A stretch of DNA of 28,656 nucleotides from a bacterium (GTDB lineage: Bacteria > CAIWAD01). Made by a program: the position numbers and the translations under genes. The stretch is from NCBI GenBank assembly GCA_030429345.1, contig JAUIFJ010000037.1:1-28656 (forward strand), given 5' to 3'. Each line of letters begins with the position of its first letter. Position 1 is the first letter of the stretch. Of the stretch, positions 9,755 to 19,579 are shown one piece after another. The notes beneath the pieces were generated by a model. That model had not been told where the DNA came from. It saw only the letters and a list, made by a program, of their open reading frames with translations, and searched no databases.

Positions 9755-11701
9755 CTAGCGCAGAGGCTCCTTGAGTACATCCCAGACCTTGGTGGTCTGG
9801 AAGATTTCCACCAGTTCCGCGTCCACCTTGCCGTCCTTGACCTCGAAGCCCAGGATGTCGAGGGCCTTCTGGTGCGGCACGGCTTTCTTGTAGGGGCGAT
9901 CGCTCGCCGTCAGGGCGTCGTAGATGTCGGCAATGGTCATCATGCGGCTGCCGACCGGAATCTGTTCCGGTGGCAATCCCAGGGGATAGCCCTTGCCGTC
10001 CAGCTTCTCGTGGTGCGCCGCGGCGATCTCGGGCACCCGCGCCAGTTCCTTGGTCCACGGAATGCGGCGCAGGAACTCGAAGGTATGTGTCACATGACTC
10101 TCGATGTCCTTGCGATCGTCGGGAGTCAGGGTACCGCGGGGAATGCTCAGGATCGCCAGTTCCTCTTCGTCGATCAGCGGGCGCGAGGTTCCGCCATGGT
10201 CGACGAAGCTGTGCCCGTGCAGTTCCTTCAGCTGCTCGCTGGCATTCTGCTCGAGCACGCTGGGCTCGTTGCTGCGGCAGACCAGTTCATACCAGGCGTC
10301 CAGCCGCTCGAGTTCGGCCTGGAGCTCGGAATCGATGCGGCCGAAATCCGCCAGGGCGGCCTCTCCCCGGCTGCGGACGAGGGCCAGCTTCTTCTCGGCG
10401 AAGCGGGCCTCCGTATCGCGGCGAAGCCAGAAAAATCGCTGCTGAATGGAAATGAACTGCCACTCGTAGAGTTTCTTGGCCTTGACCAGGACTTCCTCGC
10501 GCACGCCGACCTTGCCGAAATCGTGCAGCAGGCTGGCATAGCGGATCTCGCGCAGATCCTCGGTGCTGAAACGCTGGGGGGCCCAGGAGCCTTCCCGGGC
10601 GTGATCCACCTTCTCCGCCAGTCTTACGGTCATGGCGGCGACTCGGAAACTGTGACCGCTGGTGGTCGGATCGCGTGATTCAATGGCGGTCACGCTGGCC
10701 TCCACCAGACCTTCCAGCAGGGCCTCGATGCTGTCGTAGAGCTGGCTGTTCTCCAGCGCCACGGCGGCTTCGCCGGCAATGGCCATGATGAAGTCCTTGT
10801 GATTCTCGCGGAAGGGAATCACGAAGCGGTCGAAATCCTCCGGCGTCTGCATGACGGCGCGGGGGTCGGTCTTGCGGTTGATCAGCTGGATCACGCCGAT
10901 GATGCGGCCCTTGTGGTCGATCATCGGGACGACAAGCATGCTGATGGTACGGTAGCCGGTCTGCTTGTCGTAACTCTGGTTGAAGCTGTATTCCTTTTCC
11001 GGATCCAGCTCGTAGACATTTTCCAGCAGAAGGGGTTCGCCAGTGGCGGCCACATAGCCGGCGATGCTCTTCTTGGTCAGGGGCATGGTGAATTCTTCAT
11101 AGCCCTGATCGATGCTGAAAGTGTGGGTGATCTTGAAGCGCAACATGGGCTGGCCCTGGTCGTCTTCCTCAACGAGGAAAATCGACCCGGCATCTGCTTC
11201 GGTCAAGGCGAGGCTTTGCTCGAGCATCAACCGCAGCAACTTGTCCAGGTCATGCTCGGCCGTCAGGGCCTTGCCGATGTTGTTGATCTTCTCGAAGTCG
11301 TCGTTGAACTGGTAGAGCTTGTTCTCGAGGATCGCCAGGGTGTGGCCGCGCTCCAGGCTGTTCAGCGCGCTGCGCAAGGCCACGTAGAGCTGGTCCCCGG
11401 TCCAGTCGGCGGGGAGAGTCGCACTGACAGCGTAGTCCAGCAGGCCCGCCTCTTCCCAGTCGCTGAACTCGCCGACGTAGATCACCTTGATTTGCAAGGG
11501 GTTGAACCGCGCCAGCACTCCGCGGGCGATTTCCGGATCCTTCAAGAAGCTTCGAGTGCAGAGCACGACCGTGGAGTGCTCAGGGTCCGGCAGCAGGTCC
11601 AGGGGAGCCTCGACCGCATGAAAGGAGCAATCCCAGGCCTCGAGACGCTTTTTCAGCGCCTCCAGGTCCAGGGGGATCAGGCTGTAGAAGGTGGATTTCA
11701 T
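9755..11701 (-). CDS. GAF / HD-GYP domain signalling protein with an insertion in the HD-GYP domain
   Basis: The 648-residue protein is probably a cyclic-di-GMP phosphodiesterase. I chose ATG 11701 (MKSTFYSL, AAGGA close upstream); TTG 11767 and ATG 11722 lack good ribosome binding sites. Residues 1-115 look like a degenerate receiver-type domain. A GAF domain follows (about 143-320, with DAGSIFLVEED and LVVPMIDHKGRIIGVIQL). The HD-GYP part begins at GHSFRVAAM (H350), with HDFGKVGV at 393. Then about 115 extra residues intervene before SHVTHTFEFL (H536) and the signature HHEKLDGKGYP (563-573). The inserted segment is partly charged and helical. The putative metal ligands are present, so activity is plausible. 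It follows uvrA after 100 nt. Confidence 0.88.
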   Translation of the reverse strand: MKSTFYSLIPLDLEALKKRLEAWDCSFHAVEAPLDLLPDPEHSTVVLCTRSFLKDPEIARGVLARFNPLQIKVIYVGEFSDWEEAGLLDYAVSATLPADWTGDQLYVALRSALNSLERGHTLAILENKLYQFNDDFEKINNIGKALTAEHDLDKLLRLMLEQSLALTEADAGSIFLVEEDDQGQPMLRFKITHTFSIDQGYEEFTMPLTKKSIAGYVAATGEPLLLENVYELDPEKEYSFNQSYDKQTGYRTISMLVVPMIDHKGRIIGVIQLINRKTDPRAVMQTPEDFDRFVIPFRENHKDFIMAIAGEAAVALENSQLYDSIEALLEGLVEASVTAIESRDPTTSGHSFRVAAMTVRLAEKVDHAREGSWAPQRFSTEDLREIRYASLLHDFGKVGVREEVLVKAKKLYEWQFISIQQRFFWLRRDTEARFAEKKLALVRSRGEAALADFGRIDSELQAELERLDAWYELVCRSNEPSVLEQNASEQLKELHGHSFVDHGGTSRPLIDEEELAILSIPRGTLTPDDRKDIESHVTHTFEFLRRIPWTKELARVPEIAAAHHEKLDGKGYPLGLPPEQIPVGSRMMTIADIYDALTASDRPYKKAVPHQKALDILGFEVKDGKVDAELVEIFQTTKVWDVLKEPLR

Positions 11702-11801
11702 GCGTCCTTTGAAACGGGCCATGGACAGCCGTCCGCTAATGTAGCTGCCTCGGGCGGATAAACACAACGTGAAAAGCGCAGCCGGCCCCGCCGGGCCTCC
11801 C

Positions 11802-14678
<2,877 letters not shown>

Positions 14679-14738
14679 GCTCTCTTTCCTGTACTACGCC
14701 ACGGGGCGTCGACAACGGTGACTGGCGTGAACCGTCCC

Positions 14739-15164
14739 CTATCGGGCGGACTTGAACCCGGCCTTCTTGTGGCTGCCGTCGCAGAAGGGCCGGTTGGAAC
14801 TCGCCCCGCAGCGGCAGAGCGCGGTCTTCGCGCCGCAGGGGATCGCCGTCCCCTCTTCGTCGACCAGCTCGATCGGTCCGGTCACCAGCAGGGGCCCGTC
14901 GGAGCCCAGCTGCACGCGAACCCTCGCGGCTGGAGACTCGCCCTGCTCCTCCTGCCCGCGCAGGAACTGCAGGGCTCCCGAGGGACAGCGGGAAACGACC
15001 TGAGCGATCTCCTCCGGCGGGGCGGCCGCGGGATCAATCCACTTGCGGCGGCTGACATCGAAGACCGCGGGCAGCGATTTCACGCAGACGGCGGCGTGTG
15101 TGCAGATCTTCGGATCATAGGTGACCGTCGTGTCTCCGGCCTGGTAGGTCTGCCTGGCTTTCAT
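14739..15164 (-). CDS. Fusion of a YjdI-type [4Fe-4S] mono-cluster domain and a CDGSH iron-sulfur domain
   Basis: The 141-residue protein is expected to carry two Fe-S clusters. The N-terminal part (1-70) resembles the YjdI/Fer4_19 family, with C21, C27 and C60 (CTHAAVC...CPSGAL). The C-terminal part (about 85-141) ends in the CDGSH motif: C117-x-C119, then C128-D-G-S-H132, the 3Cys-1His ligands of a [2Fe-2S] cluster. ATG 15164 is preceded by GAGG at good distance; upstream in-frame ATGs, including 15296 directly after the hemW stop, lack a site. It is probably a cytoplasmic electron carrier or redox sensor. It sits next to hemW and the Rnf-like operon, a run of Fe-S proteins. Confidence 0.9.
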   Translation of the reverse strand: MKARQTYQAGDTTVTYDPKICTHAAVCVKSLPAVFDVSRRKWIDPAAAPPEEIAQVVSRCPSGALQFLRGQEEQGESPAARVRVQLGSDGPLLVTGPIELVDEEGTAIPCGAKTALCRCGASSNRPFCDGSHKKAGFKSAR

Positions 15165-15296
15165 TCTTCCCTCGTTGTTGTGTTCCATTGCGGGACAAGT
15201 CGAATTCGAAGGCGCCTCTTCCGACCCGACAGCTGGCCGGGCAGCAATCGGCAGGACCGGGGTCTCCAGGATGAAGATGCGGTGGGGCCGGGACAT

Positions 15297-16472
15297 TCAG
15301 TCCCGGGCGAGCTTCAGTACCCATTCATCCAGCAGCACCCGCTGCCCTTCGAAGAGGTAGAGCCGCCCCTCCTCCACCTGGAAGGCCTCGGGCCATTCCT
15401 TCGCCGCATCCAGGACCCCTTCGGCCTCTGCCTTCCCGAAGCGCGAGGCAAAGACCTGCAGGTCCACACCTCCCCTCCAGCGCAATCCAAGGTAAAGCGC
15501 TTCGAGAAGCGCCTGATCGCGATCCAGGGGCTCTTCCTCGCAAGGCGGCGCGGCGTGATCCTTGACGGCCTGCTCGAAGAGGTGCCAGCTGGCCCGGGTC
15601 TTCCTGCGCAGGCCCCAGGGCGCGTTCCGCCCGGCCCGGGCGGCGCGCTCCGCTCCCAGCCAGGCTACCGCCGAGGGACCGACCGCCAAACAGTCGCGCC
15701 CTTCCCAGTAGGCGCGGTTGTGGCGGCTTTCCAGCCCCGGACGCGCAAAACTGGAGATCTCGTAGTGCTCGTAGCCCGCCCGCCCCAGGCGCCGGCGCAC
15801 ATGCTCGTAGCGCTCGGCGGCCCGGGAAGCCTCCAGCGCCTGGAAGCGCCCCTGGCGCTCCTGCACGGCGAGCCGCGTGCCGGCCTCGATGCCCAGGCCG
15901 TAGACGCTCAGGTGCTCCGGCTCCAGCTCAAGAGCGCCGTCCAGCTCGTGATCCAGCTCGGCCGTCGTTTCCTCCGGCAACTGGCAGATCAGGTCCAGGC
16001 TGATGTTCTTCAGCCCGCTGGCGCGCAGGTTGCGCATGGCCGCGCGCAGTCCGGCGGCGTCATGCTCCCGCCCCAGGAAATGCAGCCGCTTGCGGTCGAA
16101 GGCCTGGCCGCCCAGGCTGACCCGCAGGATCCCGGCCTCGGCAAGAGTATCACAATACTCCGGCGTCAGGTGCTCGGGATTCGCCTCCAGGCTCACTTCC
16201 GCGCCAGGCAGCAGGCGATCCGCCAGCAGCCCTTTCAGCGCCAGCAGGAAATCGCGGTCCATCAGGCTGGGCGTGCCGCCTCCCAGGTAGAGCGTGCCGG
16301 CGCTCCCCGTCCAGGCCGGCTGGCCCAGTGCGCGCTCCAGGGCCTGCAGCAGCGCTTTGCCGCCCTCGCGCAGCACCTGGGGATCCCGTGTGACCTTGGC
16401 GTAGAAATCGCAGTAGCTGCAGCGCCGGGCGCACCAGGGCACGTGCAGGTAGACGCCGAAGGGCTCCTTCAC
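15297..16472 (-). CDS. hemW: HemW-type radical SAM heme chaperone
   Basis: The 391-residue radical SAM protein starts at GTG 16472, overlapping the rnfB stop (GTGA). The cluster motif CARRCSYCDF (C14, C18, C21) lacks the fourth cysteine of HemN, and the HNRAYW motif matches the HNxxYW signature of HemW heme chaperones. LYLGGGTPSLM is the SAM-binding glycine motif. HemW is thought to transfer heme to respiratory enzymes and is not a true coproporphyrinogen oxidase. A longer in-frame open frame upstream is a shadow of rnfB. Coupling to the Rnf-like operon suggests coordinated supply, but this is inference. Confidence 0.92.
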   Translation of the reverse strand: MKEPFGVYLHVPWCARRCSYCDFYAKVTRDPQVLREGGKALLQALERALGQPAWTGSAGTLYLGGGTPSLMDRDFLLALKGLLADRLLPGAEVSLEANPEHLTPEYCDTLAEAGILRVSLGGQAFDRKRLHFLGREHDAAGLRAAMRNLRASGLKNISLDLICQLPEETTAELDHELDGALELEPEHLSVYGLGIEAGTRLAVQERQGRFQALEASRAAERYEHVRRRLGRAGYEHYEISSFARPGLESRHNRAYWEGRDCLAVGPSAVAWLGAERAARAGRNAPWGLRRKTRASWHLFEQAVKDHAAPPCEEEPLDRDQALLEALYLGLRWRGGVDLQVFASRFGKAEAEGVLDAAKEWPEAFQVEEGRLYLFEGQRVLLDEWVLKLARD

Positions 16473-17383
16473 CCCTCGTCCCGGAAACCGTAGCCAATGG
16501 CGCCCACCACGCGAATGGCGGCTTCCCCGCAGAAGGGTACGCAGAGCCCGCAGCCCACGCAGCGCTCGGGATCGATGCGCGCACGCAGGCCGAGCCCCGC
16601 CGCTCCGCCATCCTGCGTGATACAGTGTTCCACCGGGCAGGAGGACAGGCAGTCCCCGCAGCCGGTGCAGCGCTCGTTGACGGTGAACCAGGGGCGGTGC
16701 GGAATGCGGTCGGCAAAAGACTCCGTCGGACAAAGGCCGATCAGCGGAGCCAGGTTGCGGCTGCGGCTCAGGTCGATCACGCGGCGTCCGTCCCGGGCCT
16801 GGACCGCATGCTCCGTGAAGCGGTTGTCCAGGCAGCGCCCGCTTTCGCGGCAGCCCAGGGAACACAGATCCTGCCTTTTCAGCAGAGGATCCGCGCTGGC
16901 GCAGCGCACATGGACCTGGGCGTCCGAGGGCAGCAGGTGCAGCACGCCCCGCGGGCAACTTGTCACACACTCCCCGCAGCCCGTGCAGCGCTCGGCGTCG
17001 ATCCGCGGCAGGCCCTGCTCCATGCGGATCGCTCCTTCGGGGCAGATCTCGGCGCAGTCGCCCTCGCCCAGGCAGGCCCAGGCGCAATCCCGTTCGCCTC
17101 CGTACTGCAGCTGCAGGTCCCGGCAGCTGCCGCGCCTGGGGGAGACGAAGCCGAGGCGGTTCTCACCGGGTGAGGAGGCGCAGCCGGCGACGGCGACGGC
17201 GCTGCTGCCGTAGCCCTCCCAGCCGGGTTCGGCAACGCTGGTTGTCACACGGCTGCGGAACTGCAGTCCGGCGGGAAGCGGCGTCGCCGGCCCGCGGTTC
17301 TTCGGGACGCTCGCCGGGTTGCGGCGCCGATCCAGCCAGAAAAGCAGTCCCAGGAGAACCAATGGTAGAAGTACATGAATCAC
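16469..17383 (-). CDS. rnfB: RnfB-like polyferredoxin subunit, N-terminal cluster motif missing
   Basis: The 304-residue protein has one N-terminal membrane helix (about 2-17) followed by Fe-S domains. The start is GTG 17383, overlapping the rnfA stop (GTGA). C100-x3-C104-x5-C110-x3-C114P, then C133/136/139/143P, and the flanking text (GLPRIDAERCTGCGECVTSCPRG) match the RnfB core. Two more CxxCxxCxxxC sites lie at 239-249 and 275-285. The CGxCGYxGC motif of ordinary RnfB is replaced by EPGWEGYGSSA (about 52-61), with no cysteines. The next cluster (C174, C178, C184) has lost its second and last ligands. Ordinary RnfB accepts electrons from or donates them to ferredoxin. Confidence 0.85.
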   Translation of the reverse strand: MIHVLLPLVLLGLLFWLDRRRNPASVPKNRGPATPLPAGLQFRSRVTTSVAEPGWEGYGSSAVAVAGCASSPGENRLGFVSPRRGSCRDLQLQYGGERDCAWACLGEGDCAEICPEGAIRMEQGLPRIDAERCTGCGECVTSCPRGVLHLLPSDAQVHVRCASADPLLKRQDLCSLGCRESGRCLDNRFTEHAVQARDGRRVIDLSRSRNLAPLIGLCPTESFADRIPHRPWFTVNERCTGCGDCLSSCPVEHCITQDGGAAGLGLRARIDPERCVGCGLCVPFCGEAAIRVVGAIGYGFRDEG

Positions 17384-17934
17384 ACCCGGCCCTCCAGCAG
17401 CAGGCGGAAGCAGTCCCAGAAGAAAAGCAGGAAGGCCACGAGCGCCAGGCGGAAGGGCAGGCCCTCCACGGAGGCCGGACTGCGGTTGAGCCGGAACTTT
17501 TCCTGCGCTCCGCTGAGCACAAAAAGCAGCACCAGGGCCAGTGAAAGCCAGAACAGGGGCGCGAGGGCCGCCAGGACGGCCTTCGGCAGCGGCAAGGCCA
17601 GGGGCGCCAGTGGAAAGAGCAGCGGCAGCCAGACCAGCCCCGGCAGGATCATGTAGAGCTCGAGCACCTCGCGATCCCGTTCTCCAGTGGCCAGCCGCAG
17701 CAGGCGAATGGCGAAGAGTCCGAGCAGCAGAACGCCCACCTGCGGCAGGGCCTGTTCCATGGGCCCCATGCGCCAGGCCCAAAGCGCCGCCGGGGCCAGG
17801 GCCAGGCCGCTCAGGGGCAGCAGCCACCAGGTCCGGCCGAAGGCATTGAAGCGCAGCTGGCGCACCAGCACCACGGCCAGGAGAGGACCCATGACCAACA
17901 GGAGCAGCGGATGCACGTTGAAGGGCGCGATCAT
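17380..17934 (-). CDS. rnfA: RnfA-like integral membrane subunit, divergent and cysteine-poor
   Basis: The 184-residue protein is almost entirely hydrophobic (about 5-6 membrane segments). I assign it to RnfA/NqrE by position in the operon, by length (usual about 190) and by the C-terminal pattern LALVLLFVLSGAQEKF...EGLPFRLALVAF, which matches RnfA's LALVLFAGIREKLE...GFPIALITAGL. The LGLCPFLG and TTNC motifs that hold the membrane [2Fe-2S] cluster in RnfA are absent; the only cysteine is C165 near the end. ATG 17934 overlaps the rnfE stop (ATGA). Homology is by-eye and needs a profile search. Confidence 0.62.
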   Translation of the reverse strand: MIAPFNVHPLLLLVMGPLLAVVLVRQLRFNAFGRTWWLLPLSGLALAPAALWAWRMGPMEQALPQVGVLLLGLFAIRLLRLATGERDREVLELYMILPGLVWLPLLFPLAPLALPLPKAVLAALAPLFWLSLALVLLFVLSGAQEKFRLNRSPASVEGLPFRLALVAFLLFFWDCFRLLLEGRV

Positions 17935-18533
17935 GCTCTCCTCCTGCGCAATCGGCGCAGCAGCAGCTGGAAAGCGGACAAGAGCAACAGCAACCCCAGC
18001 AGCCGCGGCAGGCCCGGAATGCCCGTGGCTGGCAGCAAGGATTCGCCGAAACCCAGCAATGCCAGGAAAAGCAGCGGCAGGGGCAGGGCCAGGCTTGCGC
18101 GCACGGACCAGGTGCGGGCTTCCTCCGGCCCCGGCCGGTGAATGCTCTTCAGGTAGAGCAGGGCGCTGCCGTGCAGACAAAGCACCAGGGAGAGGCCGGC
18201 CAGGGGCAGGCTCTCGCGCAGCTCCGTGACCTGCAGCAGCCATTGCACGACTCCCAGCAGCAGGGGTCCCAGCGTCACCAGCAGCAGCACCCGCCGGCTG
18301 TCGCCCGCCGGACCTTCTCCCAGGGGCAGCACCGTCAGGGCCAGCAGGGAGAGCGGCAGCAGCAGGATCAGCACGATCCAGTGCAGGAGATCCGGCGCCA
18401 GGCAGAGGGCCGGTCCCAGGCAGCAGGCGTAGCTGGCCGCCTCGATGGGATTCAGCCGGTGTTCCTGAAAAGGGCGTTCACGCGTCAGCGGATTGTGGCC
18501 CGGAACCCAGCGGAAGGAAGGGGCGGGCTTCAT
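17931..18533 (-). CDS. rnfE: RnfE-like integral membrane subunit, divergent
   Basis: The 200-residue membrane protein is assigned to RnfE/NqrD by its place between rnfD and rnfA, by length, and by partial motifs. LNPIEAASYACCLGPALCLA (28-47) stands where RnfE has NPALVQLLGLCPLLAV. ELRESLPLAGLSLVLCLHGS (104-123) stands where RnfE has LYQSLGIFIPLIVTNC. Cysteines C37, C38, C44 and C119 could partly replace the usual cluster ligands. The C-terminus is arginine-rich. ATG 18533 overlaps the rnfD stop (ATGA), leaving no space for rnfG, which normally lies between D and E. Confidence 0.65.
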   Translation of the reverse strand: MKPAPSFRWVPGHNPLTRERPFQEHRLNPIEAASYACCLGPALCLAPDLLHWIVLILLLPLSLLALTVLPLGEGPAGDSRRVLLLVTLGPLLLGVVQWLLQVTELRESLPLAGLSLVLCLHGSALLYLKSIHRPGPEEARTWSVRASLALPLPLLFLALLGFGESLLPATGIPGLPRLLGLLLLLSAFQLLLRRLRRRRA

Positions 18534-19579
18534 CGCGGTCCCCTGGGCAAGGTCCAGTAGTCGATCCAGGGAACCAGCGCCCCGGCAAGCGGCAGGGCCA
18601 GCAGCAGGCCCGGATCCGGCAGTCCCAGCAGCAGCGGCGCGGACATGCAGAGTCCCAGCAGCAGGCCGTAAAGGGCGCGGCCCCGCGGAGTCATCGGCGT
18701 GAAGACCGGATTGGAACTGTAGAAGACCAGCAGAAGACACAGCGGGGTCGAGACCAGCGCTCGCAGGAAGGGCGGCGATTCGACCAGGGAGGCCGCGTCC
18801 AGCAGGCTGAGCACTCCGCCGCAGACCAGCAGGGCTATGAAGGGCGCTTTCCAGTCCAGCACTCGGCGAGCGAAGAGCAGCACCGCGCCCGGCACCACCA
18901 GCAGCAGGCTGAGCTGCCCCAGGGCGGCAGCATCCGGCGCCCAGAGAAACTCCCGCCAGCCGGGAAGGCGCAGGGTCTCCTGCAGGCCGGCAATCCGGTC
19001 CAGGCCCTGAATCTGCCCGGCCTGATCGATCGCGATCCGCTCCAGTTCGCGCAGGGCGCGCCAGGCCTCGTCCCAGACGGATACCGCGCGGGGCGCGTCG
19101 GCGATCGGCCAGCTCAGCCAGCCTTGGGGCAGCCACCAGAGCGCCTGCAGACCTGCCTCGCTGCCCCTGGAAGAGGGGGCCAGCAGGAAGAGCAGCAGCC
19201 TCCCGACGATGGCGGGATGAAAGGGGGTTCTTCCCATGCCGCCGAAGAACTGCTCACCGACCAGCGCTGCCAGCAGGGCGCAACCGAAAAAGGCGAGGGG
19301 ATCCACTCCCACCGGACAAAGGAGCGCCAGCAGCAGGCCGTTGAGCAGGGAGTGTCCGTCGCCGAAGCGCTGCCGGTTGCCCAGGGCCGCCTTGACCAGG
19401 GCCTCGACTCCAATGAAGGCCAGGACCGACAGCGCCTGAAGCCTGAGGGCGGGCAACCCCCAGGCGATCCACGAGACCAGCACCAGCGGCGAAAGGGCCA
19501 GCAGGGACTGCAGATGCATGCTGCGCAGGCCGGAACCCTGGCGCAGCAGGGGCATGGGAGGCAGGACGCTAGCTTTCAT
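18530..19579 (-). CDS. rnfD: RnfD-like membrane subunit without the flavinylation motif
   Basis: The 349-residue membrane protein belongs to the RnfD/NqrB family. GDGHSLLNGLLLALLCPVG (73-91), GEQFFGGMGRTPFHPAIVGR (108-127, cf. NPFNPALVGR) and SSNPVFTPMTPRGR (288-301, cf. DPVTSPTTPRGR) are family landmarks. The SGAT sequence whose threonine carries covalent FMN is not found; the corresponding region reads ADAPRAVSVWDEAW (160-173). The GSxGETSxLA element is also changed, to APDAAALGQLSLLL. ATG 19579 lies inside the end of rnfC (11-nt overlap), with GGGAGG about 6 nt upstream. Confidence 0.88.
   Translation of the reverse strand: MKASVLPPMPLLRQGSGLRSMHLQSLLALSPLVLVSWIAWGLPALRLQALSVLAFIGVEALVKAALGNRQRFGDGHSLLNGLLLALLCPVGVDPLAFFGCALLAALVGEQFFGGMGRTPFHPAIVGRLLLFLLAPSSRGSEAGLQALWWLPQGWLSWPIADAPRAVSVWDEAWRALRELERIAIDQAGQIQGLDRIAGLQETLRLPGWREFLWAPDAAALGQLSLLLVVPGAVLLFARRVLDWKAPFIALLVCGGVLSLLDAASLVESPPFLRALVSTPLCLLLVFYSSNPVFTPMTPRGRALYGLLLGLCMSAPLLLGLPDPGLLLALPLAGALVPWIDYWTLPRGPR

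Noticed and set aside
11702-11801. Terminator between uvrA and the HD-GYP gene
   Set aside because: GC-rich complementary bases are followed by only four T and the stem is irregular; not convincing.
16473-17087. In-frame N-terminal extension of hemW to give 596 residues
   Set aside because: The extension is an out-of-frame reading of rnfB; the GTG at 16472 gives the normal HemW length and N-terminus.
17384-17827. N-terminal extension of the RnfB frame
   Set aside because: It reads rnfA in another frame; GTG 17383 starts a proper membrane helix and overlaps the rnfA stop.
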